Source of the DNA: Seison nebaliae
Lineage: Eukaryota; Rotifera; Pararotatoria; Seisonacea; Seisonidae
Assembly (NCBI GenBank): GCA_023231475.1
Contig: JALJEE010001729.1
Span: 1-34,566, forward strand
Direction of reading: 5' to 3'
DNA length: 34,566 nucleotides
Shown here: positions 1 through 10,000 of the stretch, in pieces
Layout: each line of letters opens with the position of its first letter
Numbering within the stretch: the first letter of the stretch is position 1
Position numbers and translations under genes: made by a program
The notes under the pieces: generated by a model
Seen by the model: the letters and a program-made list of their open reading frames with translations, nothing else
Database searches by the model: none
Told to the model about the DNA's origin: nothing

Positions 1-1430
1 TCTTACTTTTAATTATATATATTTTAATATATTTAATTATATAAGAATTTAAATAATATAAGTTTAAATTTAAGAAGTACTTAGAATTTTAAAATATTCA
101 TTTTAAGAGAGATCATATTCGGAATTTTGGCTTAACGCTTATAATTTCATAATTAAATTGTGCACAAAATATGCACCGTATGGGCAAGTTATTCTATCTC
201 CAATGACCATAAATAATTTAGTTTATCTTAGCAAATTTTTAGATTAATCTGAGCCGGAACGTAAGTGTAGTTCCCTTGTTAGACATTTTTACTTAAGCTT
301 AAGTGTCTTAGACATAAAAATGTCTTTTAACAAAGTATACTTCACATCCCTTTTATCATTTTATCGTTTATTCATAATAGAAATCATGAAGAAAATTTTT
401 ATTATCTTTAGAAAGTTTAAAAAATGTGAATTTCAATGAAAAATGCTATCCATGTTGAATAGATTGTACTCCAAATCCGACATATTGAAGTTTCTAACCG
501 CGCTCAGTAATCTTTCATTTTTTTCTTTTTCAGTTTTCTTTTCCCTTTCAGAAATAGTTCATATTACAGTTCTTCGTATTCGACGATTTTGATTAATTGA
601 TTCTCATAGGTTGGAACGGACGGCTTATCAAATTTGATTCAATTATATTATTCATTATCAAATGCCGTAAACGGTTATTTTTACCTTCTATGAGGTTATT
701 TGTTCTTGGAAGATGTTCAATTACTCTTTCATAATTGCTCCATAGCCTCGGACAGAAAAAAGATTGTCCATTCGATGTACGTATTTAAAAAATAATCATA
801 CACCGATTGCACATCCGTGGAACAACTTCGTCGGATAATTGTGTACGCTTCTTCCATTTGTGAAGATGGAAGAAACGACAAATATGATAACTTTCGTATT
901 TGAAAGGCGAAATCTTTGTTTTTCGAATATTTATTCTCCGACCTTTCTTACACTGATTGCGTAAGGTGGAAATAGCAACCGTGGAGTTTCGTATTTGGAA
1001 ATACGATTTGTGCAGCACTGATCGAAGCACTCTCAAAATCAGTTGATTTTGAAAAAAAAATTATTATTGAAAAACCAGGACATATATGCCCTTCGTGGTT
1101 TTTAGGAACTGTGGAGCGGAATATCCGGAGGACGCAGTTGGCAAATTGTCAATATTGGAAGGTGAGATATTGATAGGAGAAATGTTCTCCCGTTCGTTTT
1201 CCGTTGACGCTGTTGGTTGACGAATTGATGGCAAGACGATTGGCGGTAAAAATATCGGATTAATATTTGATTGTAGCTCGAACGGAACTGCATCACTAAT
1301 TTTGTCCATTATTAACTCGGAATTATAAAATATCTTCTCTTAAAACCTAGCGTTTTTCTACTTGTTTCTGTTTCCTTGCATCTGAGTCTTTGTACTTCTG
1401 TCTATTTCCATCTAATTATCTCCCTCCCTA
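1..1430. other. gene-poor AT-rich stretch
   Basis: No convincing coding gene is seen here on either strand. Short open frames exist (for example 785-1036 and 1064-1309, minus), but none has a recognisable fold or splice partners. The one clear structure is a small inverted repeat at 281-325, listed separately. The stretch looks like decayed intergenic DNA next to the transposase fragment that follows. Confidence 0.5.
281..325. repeat. short inverted repeat enclosing a palindrome
   Basis: Two exact 11-bp arms, AGACATTTTTA at 281-291 and its reverse complement at 315-325, flank a 23-nt loop. The loop contains the palindrome CTTAAGCTTAAG (293-304). It could be a hairpin, the end of a decayed DNA transposon, or chance in AT-rich sequence. 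Confidence 0.5.
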
Positions 1431-1652
1431 TTATTGGCGAAGCATATTGGCCAATTTTCGTTCTTTTCGGCCGCAGACCAGTCGTGGGCGGCCAGATCTG
1501 AAACCATCGCATTCATTGTTTTTATATTTCTTTATTGCTGTTTCGACAAAGCTTTTCGTCACTACCATTTCTTGTGCAATCTGTTTGATGGATTTACCTT
1601 GATCTCTTTTGGCTAAAACCTGCGCTCGTAGTTCCGCTTTTGTATAATTCAT
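1431..1652 (-). mobile_element. Tc1-type transposase, N-terminal DNA-binding fragment
   Basis: A 73-codon minus-strand frame reads like the paired-type DNA-binding region of Tc1/mariner-superfamily transposases. A first helix-turn-helix (KSIKQIAQEMVVTKSFVETA, about residues 20-39) is followed by a basic GRPR linker near residue 54, the AT-hook-like motif that joins the two halves of this domain in Tc1 and Tc3. The start is the ATG at 1650-1652. The frame ends after the linker, and I see no DDE catalytic region downstream on this strand, so this is a remnant or an isolated exon, not an active transposon. No terminal inverted repeats were recognised. A host gene with a homeodomain-like fold is possible but less likely given the GRPR linker. 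Confidence 0.55.
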
Positions 1653-2308
1653 TATGACTTTTATATCTTTCTGATTATGAAATATCGATCTTGCATGAAT
1701 TTTTAAAAATTGAATACTTAATTTACTGTCTGGATAATTTTAATATGTCCGATTATGTAATTTTTTTTGTGGTTTTGGCTCACAATTATTGTCAGTTAAA
1801 TTTCGTCATATTTATACATATTCATTTAGATTCATGGGGCAAAAATTCTTTGCAATCAACTAGACGATCTCGAAATTGGTCCAAATCTTGCAACAAATAC
1901 TCAATGATATCAATGGTAGTCACAACAGACTCGTTTTATCATTGAAATGGAAGAAGAATCTGCTTCAAAACTTTTCATTCTCCTATTTGTCATTCAATTT
2001 TTATTATTCTTCTCCTTTTCATGTTTCTTGTTGTTCTCATGTTCATCCATTCTTTCGTGATAGTTAATAATATTTTAATTAATTCCTCTCCCGATAATTT
2101 CTTCGCATTCTCTCAAAACTTTCTTATAATTATACTTTCCTTTTACAGTATTTATTTGGCAGCAATTTTTCCAACCAATTTTTTTTTTCATTCATTTTTT
2201 TTTAATAAAACACCTAATAATTCATTTCCATATTTTTCCTGAAATAAATTTTATTGCATATTCTTTTGTCTATTATTTATTAGATACTAATTTCATTCGT
2301 AGATAAAA
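1653..2308. other. non-coding stretch
   Basis: AT-rich sequence with long T tracts. Overlapping short open frames on the plus strand are hydrophobic and low-complexity, and look like chance products of the T richness. Nothing else was recognised. Confidence 0.5.
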
Positions 2309-2530
2309 ATGATCGATATTAGAAATATATGTGATTGTTTAATTAATTATGTAGAAACTGAAAACGAATCTGATAAATTTACGAACATATTAAACAGACA
2401 AGATAGAAAACTTTATTCGAAGTTAAAATTTATAATCAATGATGAATTAGAAGGAAGGCGGCAATCAATGGATATGACGTTAGATTCCGAATGTTTTGAT
2501 TCAAAAGAATGTGACGATCTCGAACTTTAA
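2309..2530 (+). CDS. possible small hypothetical ORF or exon
   Basis: A 73-codon open frame starting MIDIRNICDCLINYV and ending in an acidic tail. It is hydrophilic and compositionally more protein-like than its surroundings, and an acceptor-like site (ttcattcgtag) sits a few bases before the ATG, so it may be a terminal exon. I recognise no family. It ends about 100 bp before the 11-bp core array. It may equally be part of the decayed material in this region. Confidence 0.25.
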   Translation: MIDIRNICDCLINYVETENESDKFTNILNRQDRKLYSKLKFIINDELEGRRQSMDMTLDSECFDSKECDDLEL

Positions 2531-2628
2531 CCGTATTTTTAATGAGCATAATCCTTTTGAATGATCCAACATTTTGGAGCAATTTAAATGTGTAATAAGA
2601 AAATATCTACATGTATTTCCCATACGGA

Positions 2629-2748
2629 GTCTACCAAATGGTCGGTCTACCAAATCTCCGTCTACCAAATCTCCGTCTACCAAATCTCCGTCTACCAAAT
2701 GTCGGTCTACCAAATAGTCCCGTCTACCAAATGGTTCGTCTACCAAAT
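2629..2748. repeat. array of eight exact GTCTACCAAAT cores
   Basis: The 11-bp core GTCTACCAAAT occurs eight times without a mismatch, starting at 2629, 2645, 2660, 2675, 2690, 2705, 2722 and 2738. Spacings are 16, 15, 15, 15, 15, 17 and 16 bp. The 4-6-bp spacers vary (ggtcg, ctcc three times, gtcg, agtccc, ggttc). An invariant core with variable spacers differs from an ordinary minisatellite, where mutations spread over the whole unit, and resembles an iterated binding site. The array is translatable on both strands, but I see no gene there. Confidence 0.9.
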
Positions 2749-3276
2749 CACCTAGACTCGATGTCGTTGGTCCATGATATTGTGTTCGTCGATCAACTTT
2801 TTATTCTCTTCTCTGGACAGATCGACTTCTTAATTATATTGATATAACGGTCTTCTGTCCATGGTTCTCAAATTTTCTTCGTAAACAGTTTCTTCTTTTA
2901 GTAAATCGGTCCTCTTTTCATCATACTCTTTTCTTCTTTCGCTTCCAATTAACTGTTCAAACTTAAGGTTTTCGTTTCTGATAATGATTTCTTAAGTTGG
3001 TTACTTAATTCTTCGATATAGCTATTCTCCTCCTGTACTTGTTCAAAAAGTACACATAGTTGTATGTAAAAAGTACTCTTTGATGATTCGTGTTTAATTC
3101 GGTTGAACTTTGATTCATTTGATTCAGCATTTTGTTGCAGTTCATCCTTCTCCTTACGTTAGTAGTTTCAAACAGATCAACTTGAGCTTGTTCTAATTTC
3201 ATTGTTTCTTTTTCCAATTCTTGTTTAAGAGCATTTGCGTGGTTATCGGGTTTGAAAGCACCCATTTATATTTTAT

Positions 3277-3401
3277 TCTCAAAATGGGAATATTCGTATT
3301 CGAAGGCACCGCTTTTTATACATACTTTTACTCGCCCACTCAATAGAATAAACGTACTTAAAAAATGGTGCCTTCGAATAAGAATTTTCTAAATTGAGCA
3401 G
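3277..3401. repeat. snap-back imperfect inverted repeat
   Basis: A 19-bp arm at 3292-3310 (attcgtattcgaaggcacc) is matched by its reverse complement at 3367-3385 with one mismatch. Weaker pairing extends outwards (ctcaa... against ...ttgag) and inwards (ttttta), giving arms of about 40 bp around a short loop. The form resembles a small MITE or foldback element. A related 'ttgaaagcaccc' motif lies just outside at about 3251. Confidence 0.7.
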
Positions 3402-3654
3402 ATAAAATAAAGATGTGCCTTTCATACCCAGATTCCATCTGCATTTTTTGTTAACTCTTGAAATTTGAATCTCGATTGTCCAACAGCTGATTTTGAAAGT
3501 TCATATGATGAGGCTTAACAGTCTAGTAATAATTATAATACTCTTGTCATTGACCCGAAATTTGTTTATAATTTTCTTCCAAAACTTTCTTTTGTTCTTC
3601 TGTTTCTTTTAGCTGCGTTTTATGTTCTTCAATTTTTCTCTTTGTTTAAATCCT

Positions 3655-3815
3655 ACCGATATTGATTGTTGGAATCGATCGTTTTCATAAGACGGGCGAT
3701 CTCCGTAACTTTCTCTTCTTTTTCAGAAGAAATTTCAACAATTCAAATTTCTTTCTCAACCAGCCCATTTCTCCATATTAAAATTGCTTGATCCATCCTT
3801 TGCAATTGATGTATT
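3655..3815 (-). repeat. dispersed repeat, copy 1 (coiled-coil segment)
   Basis: About 160 bp here match 32920-33085 in the same orientation, including 'cgttttcataagac', 'ctccgtaactttctctt', 'gaaatttcaacaatt' and 'attaaaattgcttgat'. By eye identity is roughly three quarters to four fifths. Both copies read on the minus strand as a coiled-coil-like peptide containing EKVTE and RLMKT. Confidence 0.8.
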
Positions 3816-4059
3816 ATCGAATTCTTTCTCTAACTTTTCCTTTTCTTCTTCAATCGTTCTCAATTTTTCTCTTGTTGTTCGCAATTTATTTTCACTCGTT
3901 TCCAATTTCTGAAGACTTTGAGCATTCTCTTCTATTTGCAATTCTTCAGTTTCCTTCTCCTCCTTCTTAACCTATTCATCGAATGATTGAATACAATCAA
4001 CTTCATATATTCAAGCACCATATCTTGAAGAGCACCAATTGCAGCGAACATTTTTATCT

Positions 4060-5204
4060 ATTTTTAATTCTTATAAAATTTGATTGTTTAATACAAAACA
4101 CATTTGGCTAGATCAGAATTCTTTAGCAATTCTTTTATAATAGTGAAAGAATCTTTTTCAATTCGTTTTTCGATGTGCATGATTTTTTTGGAGTCAAACG
4201 GGGGAAGTGAACGCGTGCCATACCCTTCTATGAAAGTATCAAGTATCATCTACGAAATAAACTATAATTGAACTTAATCCAAATCTAATATCTCAAATAT
4301 GCTCACAATAGAAAAGATGAATTTAAAATATATGATGAGATAAATATATTATCTTAATAATATCTAAAAATATTATACCTAATTGTTTTATTTGTCTTTA
4401 TCGCGCAAGAATTAAACGGTTTTTTCTTTTACGTATTTACTTTTTAATTGTGTCTTATAATTGGAACAAAAAACGATGGTATGTAATTTTACTGTGAATA
4501 AGTTTTTCCTCCATCCGCTTCTACGTGTACTCTCCTATGATCGACTTACACGTTAGTCCACACGTAACGTTTTTCAACAAATTACTCTTCTTACTGTGTA
4601 ACGGTTAGTATCTAGATTAGGTATTCATTATTTTTGCTCAATTAAACAAAATTTTTTTAAAAGGATGCGCCAGATATTTTAAGCATGCCTAAAATTTTTT
4701 TTAGTTTTTCAAAGTAGAAGCTGAACGAATAAGAGAATTATCATTAATGTTTTTTACAGAAAAATTTTAATTAATAACAAAATGTTTATTCAAAACAAAA
4801 CAATTGAATTATAGTCGAATGAATTGAAATAAATAAAAAGAATTAAAATTCGGGATAATATGACGGGATAAAATGTAAGGGAGAATAATATCGGGAACAC
4901 GGTTATCATTGTTCGTATGTAGAACAATTTTATGTTTTTGATGGGGACAATGAATATTGTGCTTAACAATACTGGCAGAGGAGGAAGTCCGGTGATCAAG
5001 AACATATAGGCTCGAGATGCTTCGCACTTTACCAAGCTATTAATTCTACACGCTTCTAAATGAGCGCATTTCATTAAGCTTAAATTACGTATATATCTCA
5101 ATTTATGTATACAAATTAATGAGACTCAAGAGTGTTTTAATAGACGATTGATGGTTAATTAAAATGTTGAGCTCTGTCTTAATCTGGAAAAGTTCAATGA
5201 CGAC
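4060..5204. other. intergenic region upstream of the Maelstrom gene
   Basis: About 1.1 kb with no supported gene. A minus-strand open frame at 4790-5101 is hydrophobic, and the overlapping frame 4809-5027 is open too, but neither resembles a known protein or shows splice partners. The Maelstrom promoter presumably lies in the last few hundred bases; I see no unambiguous core element. Confidence 0.4.
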
Positions 5205-6747
5205 ATGCCAAAGAAAAACCAACGTTTATATCATTGTAAAAGAGCGGTGCAAAGAGAATATGACAAGAATGGCATTGCTTATGAAGAAGATGAGTTGTGG
5301 GCTGAGGCGAAGAAACGTCATAAATCAATGACAGAAAATGAGGTGTCAGAGTTGAATTATCCAACGAATTTTGGATCTAAATGTCCGAAGAGATTAAACA
5401 ATTCCCAAAAGAAGAAGATGAACAACTTTGAATTTTTACAGAAAATACCTCAAGAGGATTTACTCAATTATCCTTTCATTTTCCTCTCCTTCAATTCATA
5501 TTGTTCTACAGTCAATCCAGAATCAGAAGTGGATGATTATTTTCCTGCCGAAATCTCCTGCGTCCAAATGACATTAAAAAATGGAATAGAAAGAGTGATG
5601 AATGTAATTTTTCCTTGTACTAAATTACCGATCGGATACGCGTCTGCACTTAAGAGAAGTTCGGAATATCATGGGATTAATGATGAGATTGACAAAAATT
5701 ATTATTCAGAAATTAACCCTCAAAAATTTTGGTATTTACTCAACGATTTCTTTCATTTGGAGAATGGACGGAAATTGGCTTCTATTCATCGATCGATGAG
5801 AAGTGAACTCGGTAATTTCACTGATAGTAATGACCCAAATTTCTACCAACCATTTGTTCTTGTACGGAATGAAGAAGTGGGAGTTGTAAGAAGTATGTTG
5901 AGTAAAATGTATTCCTCCATTCTAACCAAGAGAAAGACAGTGAAATATTTGAATGAGAATAAAGTGTGTTCATTGGAGAGTTTATTGAGCGAATTATACA
6001 AGAAGATCAGCAACGAAATGACAACTCCAATAGATGCAGAAACAATCCTGAACGATACTCGATATACATACAATGAAGGAATGCAATGTAAATTTCATTA
6101 TGATATCGACAATTTAAATTGTTCCCTAACGAAATGTCGTCGATATGTTTTTTCGATTTGCGAATTAATTTGTCCAAAAATTTCTGATATTAGAGTAACT
6201 GAAAATCATTCACCAGCATTTTTAATTTCTGACTCGAGTACGTCGAATGACAATGATAGTTGGTATAAAACTAATGGTTCATATGGATCGACTCAATCGT
6301 CTATTAATGAAATGTGGAATCGTTCCTATCCTGATAGATGTAATAGACAGAATGATTCTTCCAAAAATTCTTCAAATAAATGGGGCGATTGGTCAATGTC
6401 CGTGGGAAATAAAGGTAAGAATCAATTGACCGATTTGTCGGAACAGAGATCGAAACATGCCATTAATCATGATGAAGATTCAGAAGGTTTCTCTTCTTTT
6501 TTCTGTCTTAAAACTTCACCAAATATTTTCAGTGTATCAAATTCTTTCTGAATTACACGAATCTGAAGGAGTGAAAGAACAAACGCGGCAGAGAGATACG
6601 GAAATGTGGAAAGATGGTGCCGATGATTCGATGAATGATTTCGCTTATTTGTTCTTCGAAGATGGAACTGTCTCTCATCCGTTTGATATAGTGTTCCAAA
6701 AGCAGAGTGCCCGATTGATTCGCAATAAAAGATATCAAAAAAACTAA
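5205..6747 (+). CDS. mael: Maelstrom homologue (HMG box plus MAEL domain)
   Basis: Maelstrom proteins act in the animal piRNA pathway, in nuage and nucleus, to silence transposons in the germline. Two exons fit: 5205-6414 and 6533-6747, joined by a 118-nt GT-AG intron (gtaaga...tttcag), giving 474 residues, close to the usual family length. The N-terminus (about 1-55, with ELWAEAKKRHKSM) fits the divergent HMG box. Residues about 80-330 match the RNase H-like MAEL domain: FPAEISCVQMTL (E116), SSEYHGI (H156), and QCKFHYDID (C295, H298) followed by NCSLTKC. These fit the Glu/His/Cys metal-binding set of the family. The C-terminus is Ser/Asn/Trp-rich and low-complexity. If the intron is retained, the frame stays open to 6551 and gives a different 448-residue product. 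Two AATAAA-like signals follow the stop. The next gene, AGL, is co-directional 314 bp downstream but functionally unrelated. Confidence 0.85.
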
Positions 6748-7061
6748 TAATAATAAAATTTTTCTTCAGAATTATTTTACCATATATGGAAATAATTTAT
6801 GATAAATTACTCAATTTATTTTTTTTCTTGACTAATATTTCAATTTTTCTTTCACAGATAAACAACAGTAACAGAAAATTAATTATTTTTCTTTTATATC
6901 TCTCACTTTTCATATTCGATGTTTTTTCTAAAAATATTATAAAATTATTTTCTTCCATTTATTCCAATAGAACATATTCTATTTTAGCTAGTTAGCTTAG
7001 TTGCTCTATAAGAAATTGACCATTCTATCTAATGAAAATTGCTGTTACAAATTGAAAAGAA
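6748..7061. other. spacer between Maelstrom and debranching enzyme genes
   Basis: T-rich spacer of 314 bp. It contains a likely polyadenylation signal (aataataataaaattt) just after the Maelstrom stop and presumably the AGL promoter. An open frame at 6786-6995 is Phe/Ile/Leu low-complexity and is not considered real. Confidence 0.5.
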
Positions 7062-10000
7062 ATGGGAAAGAATATAATAATTTTGGGTGATGACGGTAAA
7101 TATGAGGATGGTGCCCTACCGGATTCATTGGATTTTGAAGGAATTAAATTGTTCAATGTCCAACAAGATTCCATTCTTCGATTGGAATTACATCCTGTAT
7201 TAAAATATTTAAATAATCATCCATTCGTTCGTCTCCATTTTTTAACGACATATCCATCAGGAGATTCAGTCAAACCATATTCCATATCGGAAAAGAAAGA
7301 GATAATAAATAATGAAGAAAAAAGAAATGATTTGATTGGAAATATTCTTGATGAATATTTGAATGATAATCATTTCATTTATGATTATCATCAGATCGAT
7401 TTCGAATCATCAATAGAAAATATGAATACGAATTCGTCAAGTTCATTATGTGAAAAATGGATAGAAATGAAATTGAACAAATCTGGTCCATTCTCATTTG
7501 TTCTTCTATTAGAAATCACACCAAATTTTCCGAAATCTTATATTCCTTCTAATTCATTAAAATTAGAAAAAATGACAAATAAAGAATCATTATCTGGAAT
7601 TCTTCGATGTCTGACAATGAATAAGACGATCAATTCTAAAGATTACATAATTTTATCTTATTCTCATATTTTAGTTCAACCAAAATTGAAGGTGGGTAAA
7701 AAGAATGTACCGATAGAGTCATTATCAGCTATTACTGTAATACCGAAATTATTAAATAAAAATATCGATAAATGGGAAGATCAACTTTCAGTTGTATCTC
7801 CAATCGATAGACATTCATCATCTTCCAATTTCAATACAATTCATTTCACACCAATTCAACCATTGTCACCATCATCCCATTCTGCATATTCACTTACAGA
7901 TTTACTTTCCGTTAATAATCAATTTCGAACAAAAGATGATGAGTCAGTTGATTATGAATCGATGGCAAATTATTTAAAAAAATGGAGGAAGAAATGTGGA
8001 ACTAGAAAATTGTTTTATATGTCCGACATCGTATTGAATCATCTTGCCAATGAGAGTGAATATTTAAAGAATAATCCAAATTTTGGATATAATTTGGAGA
8101 ATTCATTTCATTTGATACCAGCCTTCTTATTAGATCGATTATTATTCTATGGAAATTTTTATCTAAAAAAAGTTTCAGAAAAACAATCGAATTTTGCCGA
8201 GATAAAATTTGATCGTCTTTCAGAAATTTCACCGATTATTCAATTGATCTCGAACATTATTCATTCTTTTCAATTTCATCAATTCTTTCAAATTGATAAA
8301 AATGAAATGAAAGAGAATATCGGAAGTCGACAAGTGAAGAAAATGGATCTTCATCAATTATGGAGAGAATTAAAAATGAAGAATGAAAAGAATTTTGATC
8401 GATACAATTTGAAATTTTCTGAAGAAACAATGGAAGAATTATTTTCGTCGATCAATTTCCACGAAATGTTATCAATTGAAGAATTCGTCGATCGAGTGAA
8501 CGATCAAATTAGATCTTATATTGAACATGATATTATTAACAGGAAAATTATTCATTCATTGAATCGATCTCTTGCGTACGAAACGACAAAATCAGAAAAT
8601 CGATTGACTAAATTATCGATTAATCATCCTCTATTTCCATCATATTTTCATGTAGTCGATCAACATTTGATAATGAAAGAGAATGAGAAGGATGATGAAA
8701 AAATTGATTTTGAATCGATATCCGCAAAAGAATTGGTTGAGCTGATTAAGAAACGTGTAAAATCAGAAGAGAAAATGTTGAAAGATGATGAGAAATTTCC
8801 TCTACGTTGTATGGCACATAATGGATGGGTGATGTCAGCGGATAATAAAAATTTTGCGTTACCATCAAAAAATATTTTGGATTTGAATGTTTATTTCCGT
8901 CGAGAATTGATCTCATGGACTGATTCGGTTAAATTGAATTTTGGAATGGAAAACGACCAGCCATTGAAAGAAGCGAATGTTTCATTATTGAGATATGCTA
9001 TTAATTATGTTTTGATTACTAGTGCGATGTTTGATGTGATTCGATTAGATAATTGTCATTCCACACCAATTCGACTAGCGAGACTTCTCATGAAAGCTGC
9101 GAGATTGGCCAATCCCAATTTAGTTGTAGTTGCCGAATTGTTCACATCTGATGGTCGAATTGATCGGAAATATTCAAATTTAATTGGAATTAATTGTTTG
9201 ATTCGTGAGAATATGCAATGTCACACATTGAATGATTTACAAGATTCCACATATGTTTATTCTACTTCAGCCAAATCGATCGATAATAATTCTTATGTTG
9301 GTAGTGGTAGTGGAGTACCAATGGGAACATTATTACCAATTTCTGATGTATTCAATTATAAAGATGAATCGGCATTCAACTTCCTCTTACCAACTAATCC
9401 TGTTGCCATGTTTATGGATCAGACACATGATAATAAATCATTATGGAAACAACGATCACTTAAAGACACTTTATCAACTGCTGCAATTATATCATTCAAC
9501 AATTGTTCTATTGGATCGACGTTCGGTGTAGATCTTTTCTTGAAAAATATTTCTGTCGTTTTCGAAAAAAATCCATATCCTACTGCCGATGAAATATCGA
9601 TTGATAGAATGACGATGAATGAGTATCGTGGGAGATTAAATGATTTACATTCTCATTTTGCAACGAACGGATTCTCTCAAATGTTTGTCGATAAACAATA
9701 TAGTTGGTATGATGTGACTGTCATAACTCGTTGTCGTCAAACTACACATTCTTTAGAGAAATTTATTTTGTTCGTTCGATCTGCTTTCCATTCCTCCGAC
9801 GATTTTAATGATGAAATTAATGTGAATGGAAAAATTGATTGTGTCATCGAAGGAAAATTAGAATCGTTCGAACATGTTCAAATGGTTCTCGAAGACAATT
9901 ATGAACTGAGAAATGTTGATGGTAAATTATCAGGATATGATGGAATCCATATAAAGAAAACGAAGAAATTGGAGAATTTTTGTGAGAAAAGTGAAAATAA

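Larger units (their letters stand above)
2841..4051 (-). pseudogene. coiled-coil gene relic or intron-rich coiled-coil gene
   Basis: The minus strand carries a chain of open pieces with heptad-like, E/K/Q-rich composition. A possible start (MFAAIGALQDMVLEYMK) lies near 4051. An EEN..LQKLETSENKLRTTREK block follows at 3756-3941, then a KIEEHKTQLKETEEQKKVLE piece near 3620, a further piece starting MGAFKPDNHANALKQELEKE at 3265, and a final piece ending RRPLYQYN at about 2841. The pieces are in different frames. Some switches could be short introns, but others lack good splice sites, so a decayed gene is more likely. The segment at 3655-3815 recurs at 32.9 kb, which means the sequence has been copied. 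Family unknown. I do not attempt to reconstruct a product. Confidence 0.4.

Noticed and set aside
785-1036. Minus-strand frame with Cys/Lys/Arg-rich sequence (RNQCKKGRRINIRKTK) possibly resembling an ISXO2-like transposase zinc region
   Set aside because: The resemblance is faint, covers few residues and has no catalytic part.
2629-2748. CRISPR-like array
   Set aside because: Cores are 11 bp and spacers 4-6 bp, far too short, and the locus is in an animal-type nuclear genome.
4790-5101. Hydrophobic 103-codon minus-strand frame upstream of Maelstrom
   Set aside because: No family resemblance, no splice partners, and an overlapping frame is open as well; it looks like a chance product of AT-rich sequence.
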